Translations under genes and position numbers: made by a program
Assembly (NCBI GenBank): GCA_947044405.1
Contig: CAMRHE010000067.1
Location: forward strand, 5,275,501 to 5,339,500
Length of the DNA: 64,000 nt
Direction: 5' to 3'
DNA from: Leptodactylus fallax
Lineage: Eukaryota; Chordata; Amphibia; Anura; Leptodactylidae
Notes under the pieces: model-generated
The model's input: the letters and a program-made list of their open reading frames with translations, nothing else
Database searches by the model: none
What the model was told of the DNA's origin: nothing
Shown: piece by piece, positions 24,888 to 37,527 of the stretch
Position numbering within the stretch: position 1 is the stretch's first letter
How the letters are laid out: every line of letters starts with the position of its first letter

Positions 24888-25085
24888 TAGGGTGAGTTCA
24901 CACAGAGTTTGAATCCACCTCAAAATATGACTCCCATTTACTTCAATGGGAGTTAGTAGCAGATTTTTTTTCCTCTAACTGATTTTTTTCTGCTAGAAAA
25001 AAAAAAAAGCAACATAACCTATCTTAATGCAGATTCTGTCTTGAAAAACCTATTGAAATCAATGGGAGTTGGAAATAACATTTTT
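24888..25085. repeat. Dispersed repeat fragment, gggtgagttcacac type
   Basis: It starts agggtgagttcacacagagt and contains ttcaatgggagttagtagca and aatcaatgggagttgg blocks found in the 4052 palindrome. One arm is present. Confidence 0.4.
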
Positions 25086-25089
25086 AGGC

Positions 25090-25302
25090 TGAGGCCTCAT
25101 GTTGCGGAAATTCAGCTTTTTTTGTTGCAGATTTTGCTGCAGCTTTTTGAGCCAAAGCCAGTAATGTATTGAGCAGAGTGTAGAAGTATAAGAACTTCCT
25201 ATATATTTCCATTCCTTTTGTAGTCACTCTTGGCTTTGGCTCAAAAAACAGCAGCAAACTCTGCAATAAGTGGTGTTTCTGCAATGTAGGGCCTCAGCCT
25301 TA
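25090..25302. repeat. Palindromic repeat, family F, copy 1
   Basis: The arms gctgaggcctcatgttgcgg and, inverted, ggctgaggccctacattgca enclose matching gctttttgagccaaagcca and tggctttggctcaaaaaa blocks. A second copy lies at 63380-63672. Confidence 0.65.
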
Positions 25303-25759
25303 AAGCGTATTTTCCATGTCCATACAGTGTGCTTGGAGCAAAAAAAAAAAAAAAAGTGAAAAGTGTCAAAAAACGCATCAAAACAGCAAATGTGCGAAAA
25401 AATGTTTTCTAATTTCTGAAGTAAATTTTTTCAGCCTGCAAAAAACTCCATAAACAAACATACCCTGAGGCTGGGGCCCCACGTGGCGTAAATGCTGCGG
25501 CAAAAATCGTGGGCGTTTTACAGTCGTTGTAAAATTCTAGTGAGGGAAATGTGGGGGGCAGCTGGGAAGGCCAGAAATCTTGTTCCTCTTCCGCTGCAGA
25601 CTCTTGGTCACATGACTGACTCCACTCTACTCCACGGACCTGCAATCTGAGTAGAGGAGAGTAGAAGCAGCTGCAGGGGGGGGGGGGGGGGTCATAAGAA
25701 TGAGACTTCGGGCTTTTTTTTTAGCACTAGTACAGCAAAAAAAAAAAATTATCATAGTA
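25303..25759. other. Unassigned stretch with homopolymers
   Basis: A fragment at 25470-25540 (ggctggggccccacgtggcg) recalls family A ends. A G run lies at 25675-25691, and A runs flank it. Confidence 0.4.
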
Positions 25760-26990
25760 ACCCTGCAGCACATGATTCATACTATCTAAAAGGTAGACAT
25801 GATGGGTGAAAATGAGTGGAAATTCAAAGTGGTCACTATGATACTCCATGACCTCCAACCTAAAGGGAAGAACCTTGGGGCATGACAATATGCAGTGAAG
25901 TGAGGGACGCGACACAGGCTGACACGTAATCCACAAGTCAGATGTGGAGGCAATAATCTTCTGGTGCCTTAACAGGCGTGTATTAGATTCTGTACTGTAA
26001 AGAAACAAGACCTGTATCAGCAGGAGAGAGCAGTCTCAAGAATTTAATTTCTATCCTTGCCCACAAAACCACCCTGGTAAAGATTCAAGGTGGGAAAAAC
26101 ATGGGTTTGACCATAATGGGGTTCTTAGAGGGTACAAAACAGTAGCATTTCCCTGTACAGAATGATCAATTTTCCAACCAAGGGAGACAACCTTGAGTGG
26201 AAATACCACCGGACATGGAGGTCTGTACCAATACAACAGATTAGTAAGACTCATAGGAGCCCATGAATTGCACCCGCTAATGCAGAGGCAGCATTATACT
26301 CATATCTAAGTCAATCCTCCAGTGCACAAATACAAACAGGGAGGCCATGTAGTATTGGTACAAATAAGGTATTAGCGGCCCACAGAAGACTAATACTGTA
26401 TGTAGGTGTGTCAACCTGCCAAAGAAAGGATCACTTTTAAGATATCAAAAATAGTTTTTTAGAATAGTCATGAAAATAAAGAGGGATTGGAACTCTAAAG
26501 CACTTCAAATAAGTAATCATCTGTAATGGTTCGGGAGAAGCCTGCTTCAGATAGCACCAGGGCGAGAGGGGGAACATAACCAATTTGGTCTAGTTCACCA
26601 ATAACCACAAAAAGAAATCAAAAGCATCAATAAGGTCTAACAGGGAAGCCAGGAAAAGAGCATCAACAACCAAATACGCAACAGTATCATCGGCATACAG
26701 GAATTATTTTTTTAAAAAAGGGAATTTTTAGGTATACCCTATATGTTAGTAGACTGGAAGAAAGCCATAGCTAAGAGTTTAAAAAATGGCTAGGAAGTGG
26801 AAACAAGGAACAACCTTGCCGCGTTCCCTCTCCAAGGGAAATAGGTCAGAGATGTTGAGGTTCGTTCTCACTTGGGCTATAGATCCCTCATAGGACAAAC
26901 AAAAATAAGTCATACATCTAGGGCCAGAAATCAGGGGAGAGATAAGTATCCATACGTATTGCCATTCAACAAAGACAAAAGCTACACGTG
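25760..26990 (-). mobile_element. L1/Tx1-like LINE fragment, antisense
   Basis: This is an old piece of a LINE second ORF on the minus strand, without recognisable ends. The protein order fits a single fragment: the reverse-transcriptase fingers/palm at 26600-26900 and downstream sequence toward 25800. Frames are broken throughout. Confidence 0.6.
25990..26900 (-). pseudogene. Degenerate L1/Tx1-like reverse transcriptase
   Basis: On the minus strand, GTRQGCSLFPL is read from about 26827 downward. It corresponds to the TRQGCPLSP motif of L1-group reverse transcriptases. About 43 codons later comes YADDTVAYLVVDALF, with the catalytic YADD at plus-strand 26686-26697. The spacing between the two motifs is normal for the family. 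After a stop, sequence like TKLVMFPLSPWCYL follows, then a trace TPLWSNPCF near 26110-26140 that fits the post-RT region. Several stop codons and frame changes occur. It is a fossil with no predicted activity. Confidence 0.6.
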
Positions 26991-27012
26991 TCTAGGGAGA
27001 GACCTCTGAATA

Positions 27013-27391
27013 TTAAAGGGGATATCTTGGGAGTAATAAAGCTTTACTAATATACACCACTGTTCCCTGGAGCCCCAAAGTTACCTATGCAGAGGGCAGT
27101 TTCGGAGGCTGGAACTCTTGTTCCTCTTCTTCCCTGCAGCTGCTCCGCTTCTCAGTGATGTCACAGACTCCTCTCTGCTCGGGCCACAGGCCATTGAGTA
27201 GATTCGAGTCGGTTAAGTAACTGAGAGTTGGAAAGTCAGCAAGCCAGAGCAACCTGAGTTCAGGCCTCCCCGATTGCCTTCTGTACAGGAAACTTGTGGG
27301 CTCTGAGGGATCGGGGTTTATTAGTAATAAAGCTTAACCACTTCAGGGAATGTTTTGGTAAGCTTTATTACTCCTTGGATAATTCCTTTAA
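27013..27391. mobile_element. TTAA-flanked palindromic MITE (379 bp)
   Basis: TTAA lies at 27013-27016 and 27388-27391. The left start ttaaaggggatatcttggga pairs with the inverted right start ttaaaggaattatccaagga. Inner gtaataaagctttactaata matches the outer element at 53574, so both belong to one subfamily. Confidence 0.75.
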
Positions 27392-29476
27392 TATCAGGTA
27401 GCAATTTTTGAATGCGGTAGAAGACTGGCCCATCTACAGTCAAAAAATTAAAATTTTGAGTTCCCCAAACAATTGATGTACCCTGCGTGCTAATAAAGGT
27501 GCCTTGTAAAGCACTGGATTAGTTGCTTTGTACAATTTCTAATCTAAGCTTCAGAAAACAAAGAAGAGGGACAACGCTTCAGCCTGTGACAATCTGGTAC
27601 CCAAATGTTCAAATGTTCTCCCCAGAATTATAACAGTACAAAGACCCTTCCAATAGCCTTTGGCGATGGACTACGTCAGGACAGTTATTCCTTTGCGTAG
27701 AATTCAAGATGAATGAAGAGGTATCCTGGTAGTGGAGCACTTGCATGACTTCCAACTAGACAGAGAGACCTACATTAAAAACAATGGTCTCCCAGAGGAA
27801 ATCGATTTCATCAAGAAAGTGACATGTTCGTGATCTTTTTTTTTTCTTTTTGCATGGGGGACGGTGCAGAGCGAGCTGTCAGTGAAATGCAAAATGACTA
27901 AAATCAAGTTCAATTATGCATCCCACCATCTTGAGATGGCAATTTTATTTATCACTATAAAGTGACCAAAATTAAATAGCAAAAAAAAAAAATGAGAACA
28001 AACCGAAACTTTGATAGCGTCTGACGTCTGGAACTGTAACAACTCACTGTCCTGACGCTGGAGTCCTAAAAAAACCACAGGTACATCACTTTACAGCCGG
28101 TTGAAATGCCTTGTGCCGGCTGCTGATTGTAAAGAGTCAGAGCTCATTCCCTCTCTGTTCTGATGCCAGGCACAAGGGAGGGGTGGCAAGCTTCCAAAAT
28201 GACAGGTGGTGAGGGGGAAGGGGAAACAGAGCAGAAATCTTTTTATCCACCTGAAAACATCAGAAATGTGCTACAAATGCATCAGAATGGGTCCATCTAA
28301 TTTACGCTGTCTACGAGAGAGCGCAACGGTTCTGTAAAGCCTAATCTATGTATTCTTGTAGAAAACTAACTACAATTATAGTAAAGCATTATATACACAA
28401 CAACCGCACCGCTTTCCGTCCAAGAAAATGCGTTTTTCCTTAATTCTGGATAAATTTAAGTTCAGTAACAAGAACTTGCATATACAATAAGTACAAGTAT
28501 AGCAATGACTTTGGATCTCTAAGAGAAACCACCGGTGTAGATTTCTGAAAGAAATACGTATAACTAGATAAATCTCTCCCTCTGAGCCGAGAAGGGCTGG
28601 AAAAACTGACATGTCACATAAGCTGCACACGGCTTCTTATCCTGCAGGTGCCTGAATCGAAGATTATTTCAAGGCTTTTTCTAGAGACAGATCTTGTAAG
28701 ACAATAAAAGAGGTGGAAAGAGTGTGCGGTGGCACAGAGTGACTGGGGGAAGGATGGAGTGGGAGACATTGTAGATTTCCAAACTGTTCTCTTGACAGGA
28801 ATATGTGTGAGGGGAACATAAAATGAACATGTCATGCCAGCTAAATGAAGTATCTCTGGAAAGGAAAAGTAAATAAAAACTAAGATGCTTCTTGGTTCTC
28901 ACACACACCTGTCTGCAGCGCTCCCGCACGTAGAGCACACGCCAGTCAAAATTAGAACATCGAATTAATCATTTTCTATAGATGACAGAGTAATATCGCA
29001 GTGCCACGACAACTGTGCCAGGGCTGCCACACTCACTCCAGAAGAATATAGTGATACATGTCATGCACAGGGAACAAGATCCACTTTTCAGGCTAACTGG
29101 CAAAGTATTACCTATCTGGCAATTGTCCCTCAAGAGGGTACTTGACCTCTTATAGTCCCATCTCATAATCCAAAGTAGTAAATTAGTTCATGACTTACTT
29201 AGAGCTTGTCATGTAAAGGAAAATAATGACAAAATCTGTAGTGTTGGCTCATTTGATGTCAATTGGTAACACATTGTAGCAAAACAATGAGCCACAGCAC
29301 CAATGGGCATCAACTTGCAGAGCAAAAAAGTGCGGCTCTATAATAGGGAGAAGTAGCAATGTACCATGGGATGATAATGTGTAACAATGATGTATTTCCC
29401 TATAAGCAATGATGAAAGATAGCAAGTTTTCTTAGAAATTTCTCTGTTTGAGGTAGCATAAGGAAGTACATTAGGA
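27392..29476. other. Unassigned noncoding stretch
   Basis: No gene is supported. Open frames of 65-85 codons on the minus strand at 28376-29166 overlap one another in different frames and show no family motif. Confidence 0.4.
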
Positions 29477-30003
29477 CAGAGGACCCCAACTACCCGGCCT
29501 TGGGCCAGTATCAGGCCGTGGATCACCTGGTACCAGGCCACACACTTTTAAGGAAGAGAACAAGATAGGGAGCACCAGGCCGCACAATGACTAGAGCGTT
29601 CCCCAAGGATGATGTGCAGATCTATGTGAGTGGGGAATGCAGACTGGGTGGTGCATACACGCTGCACACAACACGGCCCTAATCTGTCCACATCCTTATA
29701 AATAGCACAGCCTGGCCCAGCATGGATGTTGTTCTGTAGACCTGGGGACATAAGTGAGGCATGCATGCAGCCAAAGGAGCTGTCTATGTAATATCAGAAT
29801 GAGCTTCCATGTGTAAATGGCGCAATGAACGTTTAAAGAGGTGTGTGAGCTTGTATAATGTACAGTGCTGCTTCCCCGGCCCTGCTCCTGTACTCTGACA
29901 CTATCTAAAGGTCTTATGACTGAGGCCCCCCTTCCCTTGGGGTCATGGGAAAATTGTCTTACTTAGGACTAGTCTATGGTGAAAAAAAAGTTGGGGACCG
30001 CTG
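29477..30003. mobile_element. Non-autonomous hAT element (527 bp)
   Basis: It starts cagaggaccccaactacccg and ends aaaagttggggaccgctg; the ends are inverted copies of the ggtccccaac-type hAT terminus. The flanks cattagga (29469-29476) and catgaggg (30004-30011) agree at six of eight positions, a decayed 8-bp target duplication. There is no transposase inside. Confidence 0.75.
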
Positions 30004-31146
30004 CATGAGGGCACCAAACCTCAGAAGTAGAATGGGCCAAAGAGAAAAGCTCAGTAATAGGATACCTCTATGCTAAGGCTTAGTGCACATTGTATTTGAG
30101 TCTTTCGTCTGCATTATATGCAGGGAAGTCTTTCCTCGAACATAAGGTGTGAACTTATGTCACTTTATCACACGGAATACATTTTTTGCAGTGGCTCTCT
30201 GTATAGTAAAGTGCAGTCTCCTATATAAGCCTATAAAGGTATCCTGCCGGAGGCCAAAAGAACACTCTTTTGGCCACAGTTGGGCAAACAGAGCCCTATG
30301 GATACGTTTCATTAAAATGTCAGCTTTTCTGAGCATATATGCTAAATGTGGAGCTCAGGTACAGTATGTACTAAGCCTAATAAGCGATCTTGTCAAATTT
30401 CTGTTCTGCTAGAGCTACTCATCAACTATAAGTACTGTTGTAAGACATGAGTGTGTAGGAGAGAGACGGCCAACCACGGAATGGAAAGTGCAAATGCTGA
30501 AACACATAGTATAGAAAATGTGTTGGTTCTCAATTGTAATATGAAAGTGGTTATCAAGGGTTTTCTTCCAGAAACAGTGCCAGTATTGTCCACATTCGAG
30601 TGGTATTATTCCTGGAAAAAAAGCTGATGAAATCCAGGATAACCCCTGTAAATACGGAGTTCCAGCCCCTCCAGAAGGAGAAGACCTGTTTGTCAAGAAC
30701 GTGATTGATTAGATTTCCAAGGCCAAGCAGAAGGCCCATGCCTGAGATTACCATGTGTAAAGCCAAGGTATCTGATGGGGTGAAGCAGACTGCATTGGGG
30801 AAGAGAAAAGTTGGCAGCCCGATGGAAGAAGTTTGGTTTATCAGATACCACAAAAACATTTCCTTCCCAAATGCACAAGTATACATTTTGATGAAAAAGC
30901 AATGATGGTTAGGAGCTGCAATGGCTTGGGATGGATCCCTATGTTCCAACACAGGAGCATTTTAAGGAGGTTGTCTAAGAGGCATTGTTTAGTTGCTTTC
31001 CCCCCTAAAATATGTCCCAGGGTTGGTCTGATATTACAGTCAAGCCCCATTGAAGCTTTGGGAGTTTAGTTACCGGACACAAGTCATAGACAGCTGTCAT
31101 GCTGTTTTCGGAAGATAGCGGTGGATAGGTTATTACTGTTATTTAC
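30004..31146. other. Unassigned stretch with overlapping open frames
   Basis: Minus-strand frames at 30554-30952 (132 codons) and 30693-30902 overlap a plus-strand frame. Phrases like LGLGNLINHVLDKQVFSF are weakly reminiscent of a LINE post-RT region, but I cannot confirm that. A dispersed-repeat phrase (agaaacagtgccagtattgt) lies at 30571. Confidence 0.3.
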
Positions 31147-32060
31147 AGGAAAATCCCTTTAAAGGAAACCTGTCAGGGCGATTTGGGGCACTAAACCACC
31201 CACAGGTCCTTATGGAGTGCCAAATAGCTAGCATTAATAATAAAAAACCTTTTTCTGCATGACACGGTTGAAGTCTTTAACAAAACCTGGTTCCACTGGT
31301 TGGAATTCCAAGGCTCTGGAGAGTATCAGACGCTTCTGGGCACTGGGCCTTCCTCTTAGGCCTGAGCACTGTGTTCTGTGCATGGTCTCCACCGTCGGCC
31401 TCGGTACTAAAACTGCTTATCTGTTAATGTCTGCTCTTATATTATGGATTATAGGTCCTTCCATTGAGGACCCGACACGACTGGCTCTCCGGTCCCTTTT
31501 TGGGGCCCACATATGGTATTTTTTTCTGTTTGCCCCCCCACCCCTCAGCTACCCCCTACCGCCCCCCCTTTTTCTTTTTTCTTCACTTCTCTCTCCCTCT
31601 CTTTCCTTTCTGCTTCATCACTTTTTCTGCTTCCTTTGCCTTCCACTTCCAACCTTTCTTCCTACTCATCTTCGATATTCCTGTAACTTAGCTGGCTGGG
31701 TCTGTCCCGGGGTTACCCGGGGGTTCTGGTCTGCATTGTTTGTGTTTGTATTTTTGCATCATTGGTCTGATTTGGACCTTCTTGTATTATTATAAAAATA
31801 TAATAACCATTTGAATTGGAAAAAAAAAAACAAAAAAACCTTTATATTTATAATTTTACTGTGCTCTCGGCGCCTGCGCAGTTCTTCATTGAAACTGGAG
31901 TAGTACACTTTGGCTTCAGTGAGCATGCGCCGGACCTCGGGTGCATGCACAGTGAAGCTGGGGTGTACGTACTCGGCTTCACTTAACAGTTGTGCAGGCA
32001 CCATGAGCACCAGTCCAATGAGACTCATCTTTAGCTAAATTTTATTTTTCAATATGGTTG
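31147..32060. repeat. TTAA-type element interrupted by a LINE tail
   Basis: It begins tttaaaggaaacctgtcagg at 31157, a T2-like start. Its sequence is interrupted at about 31254 by a LINE 3' end and resumes near 31844 with tttatatttataattttact. The far end was not identified. Confidence 0.4.
31254..31832 (+). mobile_element. 5'-truncated LINE 3' end (L1/Tx1-like)
   Basis: It ends in an A-rich tail at 31820-31838. The sequence aaaaaaccttt occurs on both sides (about 31242-31253 and 31833-31843), a likely target duplication. Near the 5' side a frame reads FNKTWFHWLEFQGSGEY, like the end of an L1/Tx1 ORF2. The middle (31530-31690) is a long pyrimidine-rich tract. The 178-codon open frame here is in a different phase and owes its length to that tract. 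Confidence 0.55.
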
Positions 32061-33097
32061 TAGACAAAGTTACAACAGGACTATTTGGAACACTAAACCC
32101 CTGGTCCAAAAGAACTAAGGGAATTATTTTCAGAGAAGCAGACGCTCTTATATCAACAAAGTGAATGAATGAATGAATGAATAAAGGTCATTATAAATAG
32201 TATGGAATGGGATATTCAGCAAGCACATGTGGATGTCAACGGGTGTCCCGATATTTTTTTGTCTAGTGACATATATAGGTACAGACATACCACAGCTCTA
32301 TAGATATTGTGTGCCTTGTTTATTATGTCTTAATACAAATGGAAAAGTTCCGACTTTTTTTGTAAACTGCGATGCAGAGTCTTTATTTTTTTTAATAATC
32401 TGAAAAGTGTTGCCAATTCTGAGCCTCAATACCTCATGGAAAGCCAATTGTAACTATAGAAAAAAAAAATAGTGAAACAAATATTTGTGCTCCGTCTATT
32501 CCTGAGATGCCGATTGCTCTGCGGAGACTCATTCTGCTTCTGAATGGTTTTGTTTCACCAATTTATCATGCTTCTCTTCATCCTATGCAGTGTACATTGC
32601 TAGCGGGGCACGCCAATGACCCTGGCTGCTGCATTTCTTTAGCATCAGAGTGACAGCTGTAACCGTGCCTATTTTGGGGGCACAATCTGGAAAATGTGGT
32701 TTTTAAAGGTCTTGCCCCCCTCATATATGTTTTGTTGCAACTTCACCTTGAGTGAATTTCTGCATTCAACATGCCAGATATTTAGAAGATTGGAAGGGTG
32801 AGATAAATATCTAATTTGTTCCACTTTCAAGAATATTAGTTGGCAATCTGTTTTATTTTTCCCCAAAAAAATAGATGGCACATTGAGAAATAACAAAGCC
32901 CTTTGACAAGCACCAATTTATTTGTAGACACTTTTACATCTTTTTTAGGTTCTTAGGCTTGTCCTTATATAGTATATAACAGTGCACAGTCCAGAGTATT
33001 TTACATGATAGTCCGCCAAAGAAATGTTTGTAGGAAGATTCACTCCCAATCATTGGTTCTTGTGAACATCCACGATCAGATCGCAGCTTTACGTGGT
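32061..33097. other. Unassigned noncoding stretch
   Basis: A (GAAT)4 run is at 32162-32180. No gene is supported. Confidence 0.4.
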
Positions 33098-33625
33098 CTA
33101 AAAAATTGTTTCTGTCCGTTTTTTTGGACAGACACAATAGTATATGTGAGTATGTAAACCAGAGGGCGCTATTGAGCGACCCAGGCCCAGGCCAGAAAAG
33201 GCTCTCAGCCACGCCTTTGGGAGGGGGCGCGTAACTCCAGAAGGCTGGAGTATCCTGCAGGAGGCAGGAACTGTGGAACCAGCTGGACAGATGACGGTCT
33301 GTGCCAGGAGAGTTGGGGTCCACAGGGGACTTTTGCTAGAGCTGAGCAGGAGTCAGGCCAGTTAGGGGCTCATGGAGTGAGTCAGGGCCCTAACTGTGGC
33401 CTAGGTTTTTTGTTGTTTTTGTTATGTTGCACTTAAGCTGAAAATAAAGCCACTTTGTTTTAAACTGGCACTGTCTGAACGCTGTCTCACCGGCGCCCAG
33501 TACCACGAACCACTGCTGTCCGGACCAGGAGTCTACTGCCATCTTGAGACTAATCTCCCCAAGTTATCACATATGGTATACTACGTTTTTTGTGTCTGTC
33601 CAAAAAAATCGGACAGTTTTTTAAC
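33098..33625. repeat. Palindromic repeat split by an LTR-like block
   Basis: The left arm gtccgtttttttggacagac and the right arm gtgtctgtccaaaaaaatcg flank the LTR-like segment. They read as one short inverted repeat when that segment is ignored. Confidence 0.45.
33147..33570 (+). mobile_element. Solo-LTR-like block (about 424 bp)
   Basis: The block is richer in GC than its surroundings and carries a poly-A signal (aataaa at 33443-33448) about 125 bp from its 3' edge, as in an LTR. The 5-bp repeat atatg flanks it (33142-33146 and 33571-33575). It begins TG but does not end exactly in CA, so an edge may be off by a base or two. No internal retroelement genes are seen; orientation is set by the poly-A signal. 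It could instead be another inserted repeat. Confidence 0.45.
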
Positions 33626-33930
33626 ATTGATTAAATGTACGTATAAAATGTAATCTAAATGGAACCTTAGATGTTTGTTGTCCAAACCGAATGACTTCAT
33701 CCAAAATGGACAACCCTGGAATGTGCATTGAGCCTCCTGACTATCTAGCAACTGTCTAAGAAATAAGCATTGGGAATGATGAATTCTAATTGTTCTCAAG
33801 GATACAAGCTGCCACCAGAGCTGTCTGGCAGTGGCTTTTTTTTCACTCTGCCTACTGAGCAAATACACATGCTCGGCTAAGCCGAGAACACCTTAAAAGG
33901 CGTCTGTAACCGGAATCCAGCATATCATTC
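33626..33930. other. Unassigned noncoding stretch
   Basis: No supported feature. Confidence 0.4.
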
Positions 33931-34212
33931 CAGCCCTGCAGATACATAGGTTAGGATCACTTGAACCAAACCATATTCAGTGCCTACATTGCTGAGATAT
34001 CGCTGTTTTGTCAGTATGCAAATGTGCTCTTTGTAGCATTGAGGGCATTGCCTTTGCTCCAAAGAGGTAGGAGTCAACGCCCTCATTGCTCCAAAAGGCT
34101 CATTCACATATTGACAAAAACACAAATATCTCAGCAATGGAGGCAGTGATTCACAAGGGGAAAACACAGTTTGATTCAGGTGACCCTAACCTATCTATCT
34201 GTTGGGGCTGGG
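33931..34212. repeat. Palindromic repeat (about 280 bp)
   Basis: Arms share ataggttagg, attgctgagatat, tttttgtca and tgagggc blocks in inverted order (left 33950-34050, right 34075-34195). Ends are imprecise. Confidence 0.6.
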
Positions 34213-34525
34213 TTGGATTGCCGGTGTGGAGGATGACTCAGCTTATGTATCCTCCATTTTGGATTCCAGGGCCATGTGGGGCCATGCCTGTAGCCATTTT
34301 ACATTCCTTTTTTGTTTAGAGAGCTCATCCCCCCCTCAGATGGCTTAATGGGTTACGGTCCCTCTTTTGTCTTTTATCCAATAGCCATGTGCCACAACTA
34401 TTTTACAGCTTTGCCACCAATCATGTTATGCTAATTATACTAGCCCAACCTGTTCTTTGTCTACACTGTACTTAAAAACTACATTTTCCCTCCATTAAAG
34501 CAGAACCCACAATATACACAATAGC

Positions 34526-34545
34526 TGTGTGTGTGTGTGTGTGTG
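34526..34545. repeat. (TG)10 microsatellite
   Basis: Ten uninterrupted TG units. Confidence 0.95.
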
Positions 34546-36702
34546 CTTCTCTAAGCTAGCTTATATACAAACTTCCTTTAAGAGACTGGGAGAGACAGCT
34601 GTCTGCCAACAGGTATCTTGTGTGCCAAGCTGGCCATGCACATAAAATGTATACCCGGCAAACCAGACGATTTTGCCTGGACGACCATCTAATGTGAATG
34701 GAGTCCTCCAAACTCTTCCCAGACAGAAGATGTCAGGGCAGATAAGGATTGGGTGGTCGTATCTATTTGTTCTTAGGGAGATAAGCCACCATCAGAGAAG
34801 TCTGACAGCAGCTTCCCCCCCTTTTCTAACTGAAAACACATGCATACATATGTATGGGGGAGGTGTATGGCCAGCCTCAGGGATATTTGCATCTAGACAT
34901 GTACATTGTATTTGTATACTGCAGGTACGTGCCTGCCTCTCTTTTGCATTCAGCATCTCTTCCAGATATGTCGACCTTCAACACGTACTTGATATGATGA
35001 TACCTGTGCAATCAGCTTTAAAGGGGTTCTATGTGTATATGGTCCATACAAGAGAACCATTCCTGTACTAATTTCCCAATATACTGTGCTGTAGTCATTG
35101 ATCTTGGGCAGTAAGGCTGCAGGGGATAGCTTTTATGTTTATGCATGCTTGTCCATAGACTTGGGATTCGTCAGTCAGGATTTATGTACGTACAGACACT
35201 CCAAATGGACAAAACGTATGTAAACTAATAATCCCAGCCTGCTGTCTTGGGGCTGTATTATAAAAGAGAGTATAATAGAAAGTTAGAGTAAGTCTAGTCC
35301 TGCGTTATTTGATATTTATATATTCCTGGAGAAACTATTTAATTTTTTATAAAGGCTTGAGACAGATCTGCATTCACTTTAGGAGAACAAACCTGCTTGC
35401 ACAAGATATCAAATGACAAGATGAACATTAATTCACACATAGTTCGGGCTGGATTGCCTTTGTACTCTGGTATCGTACACGGGTTTTCTAGATCGCAGCA
35501 ATTGTTGTGATATTGGGATGCATACAAATAATAAAAAGTAACTAAAAAATGTATGGGCTCGCTGTAATCCTGAATGGGCATGGGCATAACAGTTCCCTGA
35601 AGGTGATCACAAGACTGAAGGTGATCCAAGATGCGGTGGTCCAAATCGGAAATTATTTTCTAATCTCTTCAAACAGGGCTCCACAAAACTAATGTGCATG
35701 CAAAACATGGTGTCATTTTCCTCCGGTTACTTATTCTCTGTAAAACTGTATGCTGTGAGATGGAGGAGGTGGGAAAAGACGTACGGACCCAGTGGTACCC
35801 AAATAGATTCGGCTCTGTTCACACCACACTTAACCATACTGATAAATGTATACATTTTATTGCATACACTAAACATTTATATAATTTAGGACACGTGTTT
35901 GACAGGTAAGTCCAACACATGCATCAAAATACACATCCTATACATTTAAGGTATCATGCAGATGACCAAGTACAGTGTACGGGTCAGTAAAAACGGCATG
36001 GATGACATGTATCTGTAGCTGTGTGTCGTTCATGGTTTTCACTGACTCTTATATTGAAATGAATGGGCAGAGTCACAAATACAGACATGTATAGGACCTG
36101 CTCCATATTTTGTGTTCTTCACTATGGCCCGGACACACAACCGCAAAAACTAAGGCTGTGTGTATGGGCCCATTGCAATGAATGGGTCCGCACTGATCTG
36201 CAATTGCTGATAAAAACTACAGTCGTATGCATGAAGCCTTACATATTTAGTGTATCTGCCTGGTATCCATTATAATACATGTTGTGGATCGTTGTGGATC
36301 TATACTGTTTCACCTGCATTCTCATGCTATGGCATTCAGCTACTTTTTTCATGCATATAAATGTATAATGTGGACACTCACATTTTTTTTACATCCGTTT
36401 TGCAGATCTGTCTATAAAATGGATGTAAACTGATGGCCATCCGTTTACACATCCGTTTCTGTCACACATGGTATGGTATATTATGTTTTTGTGCAAAAAA
36501 ATGTGATTGGAAAGGTGCTTAAATTGTAGACCCATGTCTTGTATGATCACACAACATCGCCCTTCTGACTCCAATATATGTTTACATACAAAAAGCACAA
36601 CGGCACACTTTCCAAGACAGCAAACCACTTCCTCTTCCTGACCTCCAAAGAAGCCTGCAAAACAGGTGAAGACCTTTGACATGTCTGCCCATAAAAGTCT
36701 AT
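34546..36702. other. Unassigned noncoding stretch
   Basis: No gene or complete element identified. The longest frame (132 codons at 34673) overlaps the dispersed-repeat phrase catctaatgtgaatgg and has no motif. Confidence 0.4.
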
Positions 36703-37059
36703 GGGGCAGATTTATGAAGACTGGTGTTTTTAGCGTCAGTCTTCCTAACCCCTGAGCCAGTGGAGGGTGCACCTCATTTACAACAAAGTGTACGCCTCCT
36801 CATAAATGAGGCACACCCTCCGCCGGTCCATGCACCTGCAGGAGAAATCTACGATAGCCAGGGCCGGTTTTAGACAAAGTGGGGCCCTGGGCAAAATTAA
36901 AAGCGGGGCCCCAAATGCTGATATGCAAACAACACCATCGTCTTCCAGTGGCAACCCCTATAATAACGCCTCCTTTCTGCCAACAAAAAAGTAATAAGCC
37001 CCATTTTACCACACACAATTCAAATGAGCACCTTTGTACCACCTAATAGATTTTTGCAC

Positions 37060-37520
37060 CCAGTCATCAGTTATTATAGCGCCTCCTTATAAATAATAGT
37101 CCCTGCTTATAAATAATATTACACCTTTATCAACAATAGCGCCCTTATAAATGATAAATAGGGCCCTGTATCAGTAATATTCCCCCTTATCAGTAACAGA
37201 CACCCCGTAAAAATAATACTGCTCCCTTATAAATAATGGCCCCCTCATAAATAATAGTTACCCTTATAAATAATAGTCCCCATTATCACTAATAGCCCCC
37301 TTTATAAATAAGCCCACTTAACAATTATACCCCCCTTATAAAAACAGTTCCTCTCTTATAAATAATAGCTCCCCCTTATAATGGATGCCTTATATATAAT
37401 AGTTCCCCCCTTATCAATAATAGCCCATCTTATAAATAATAGTTCCCCCTTATAATAGCCCCCTCATACTTAAGTTTCCCAATTATATATAGTAACCCAT
37501 CCTTATATATAATAGTTCTC
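37060..37520. repeat. Short-unit minisatellite (ttataaataatagccccc)
   Basis: About twenty diverged units of roughly 20-22 bp alternate ataaataatag with a C-rich run. Units vary in length and base content. Confidence 0.85.
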
Positions 37521-37527
37521 CGTTATA

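Noticed and set aside
31259..31795. 178-codon plus-strand frame
   Set aside because: Its length is due to a pyrimidine-rich tract in a LINE tail, in a different frame from the LINE-like peptide.
32934..33323. 129-codon minus-strand frame
   Set aside because: It runs across a palindromic repeat and the LTR-like block. There is no motif, and it is antisense to the inferred LTR.
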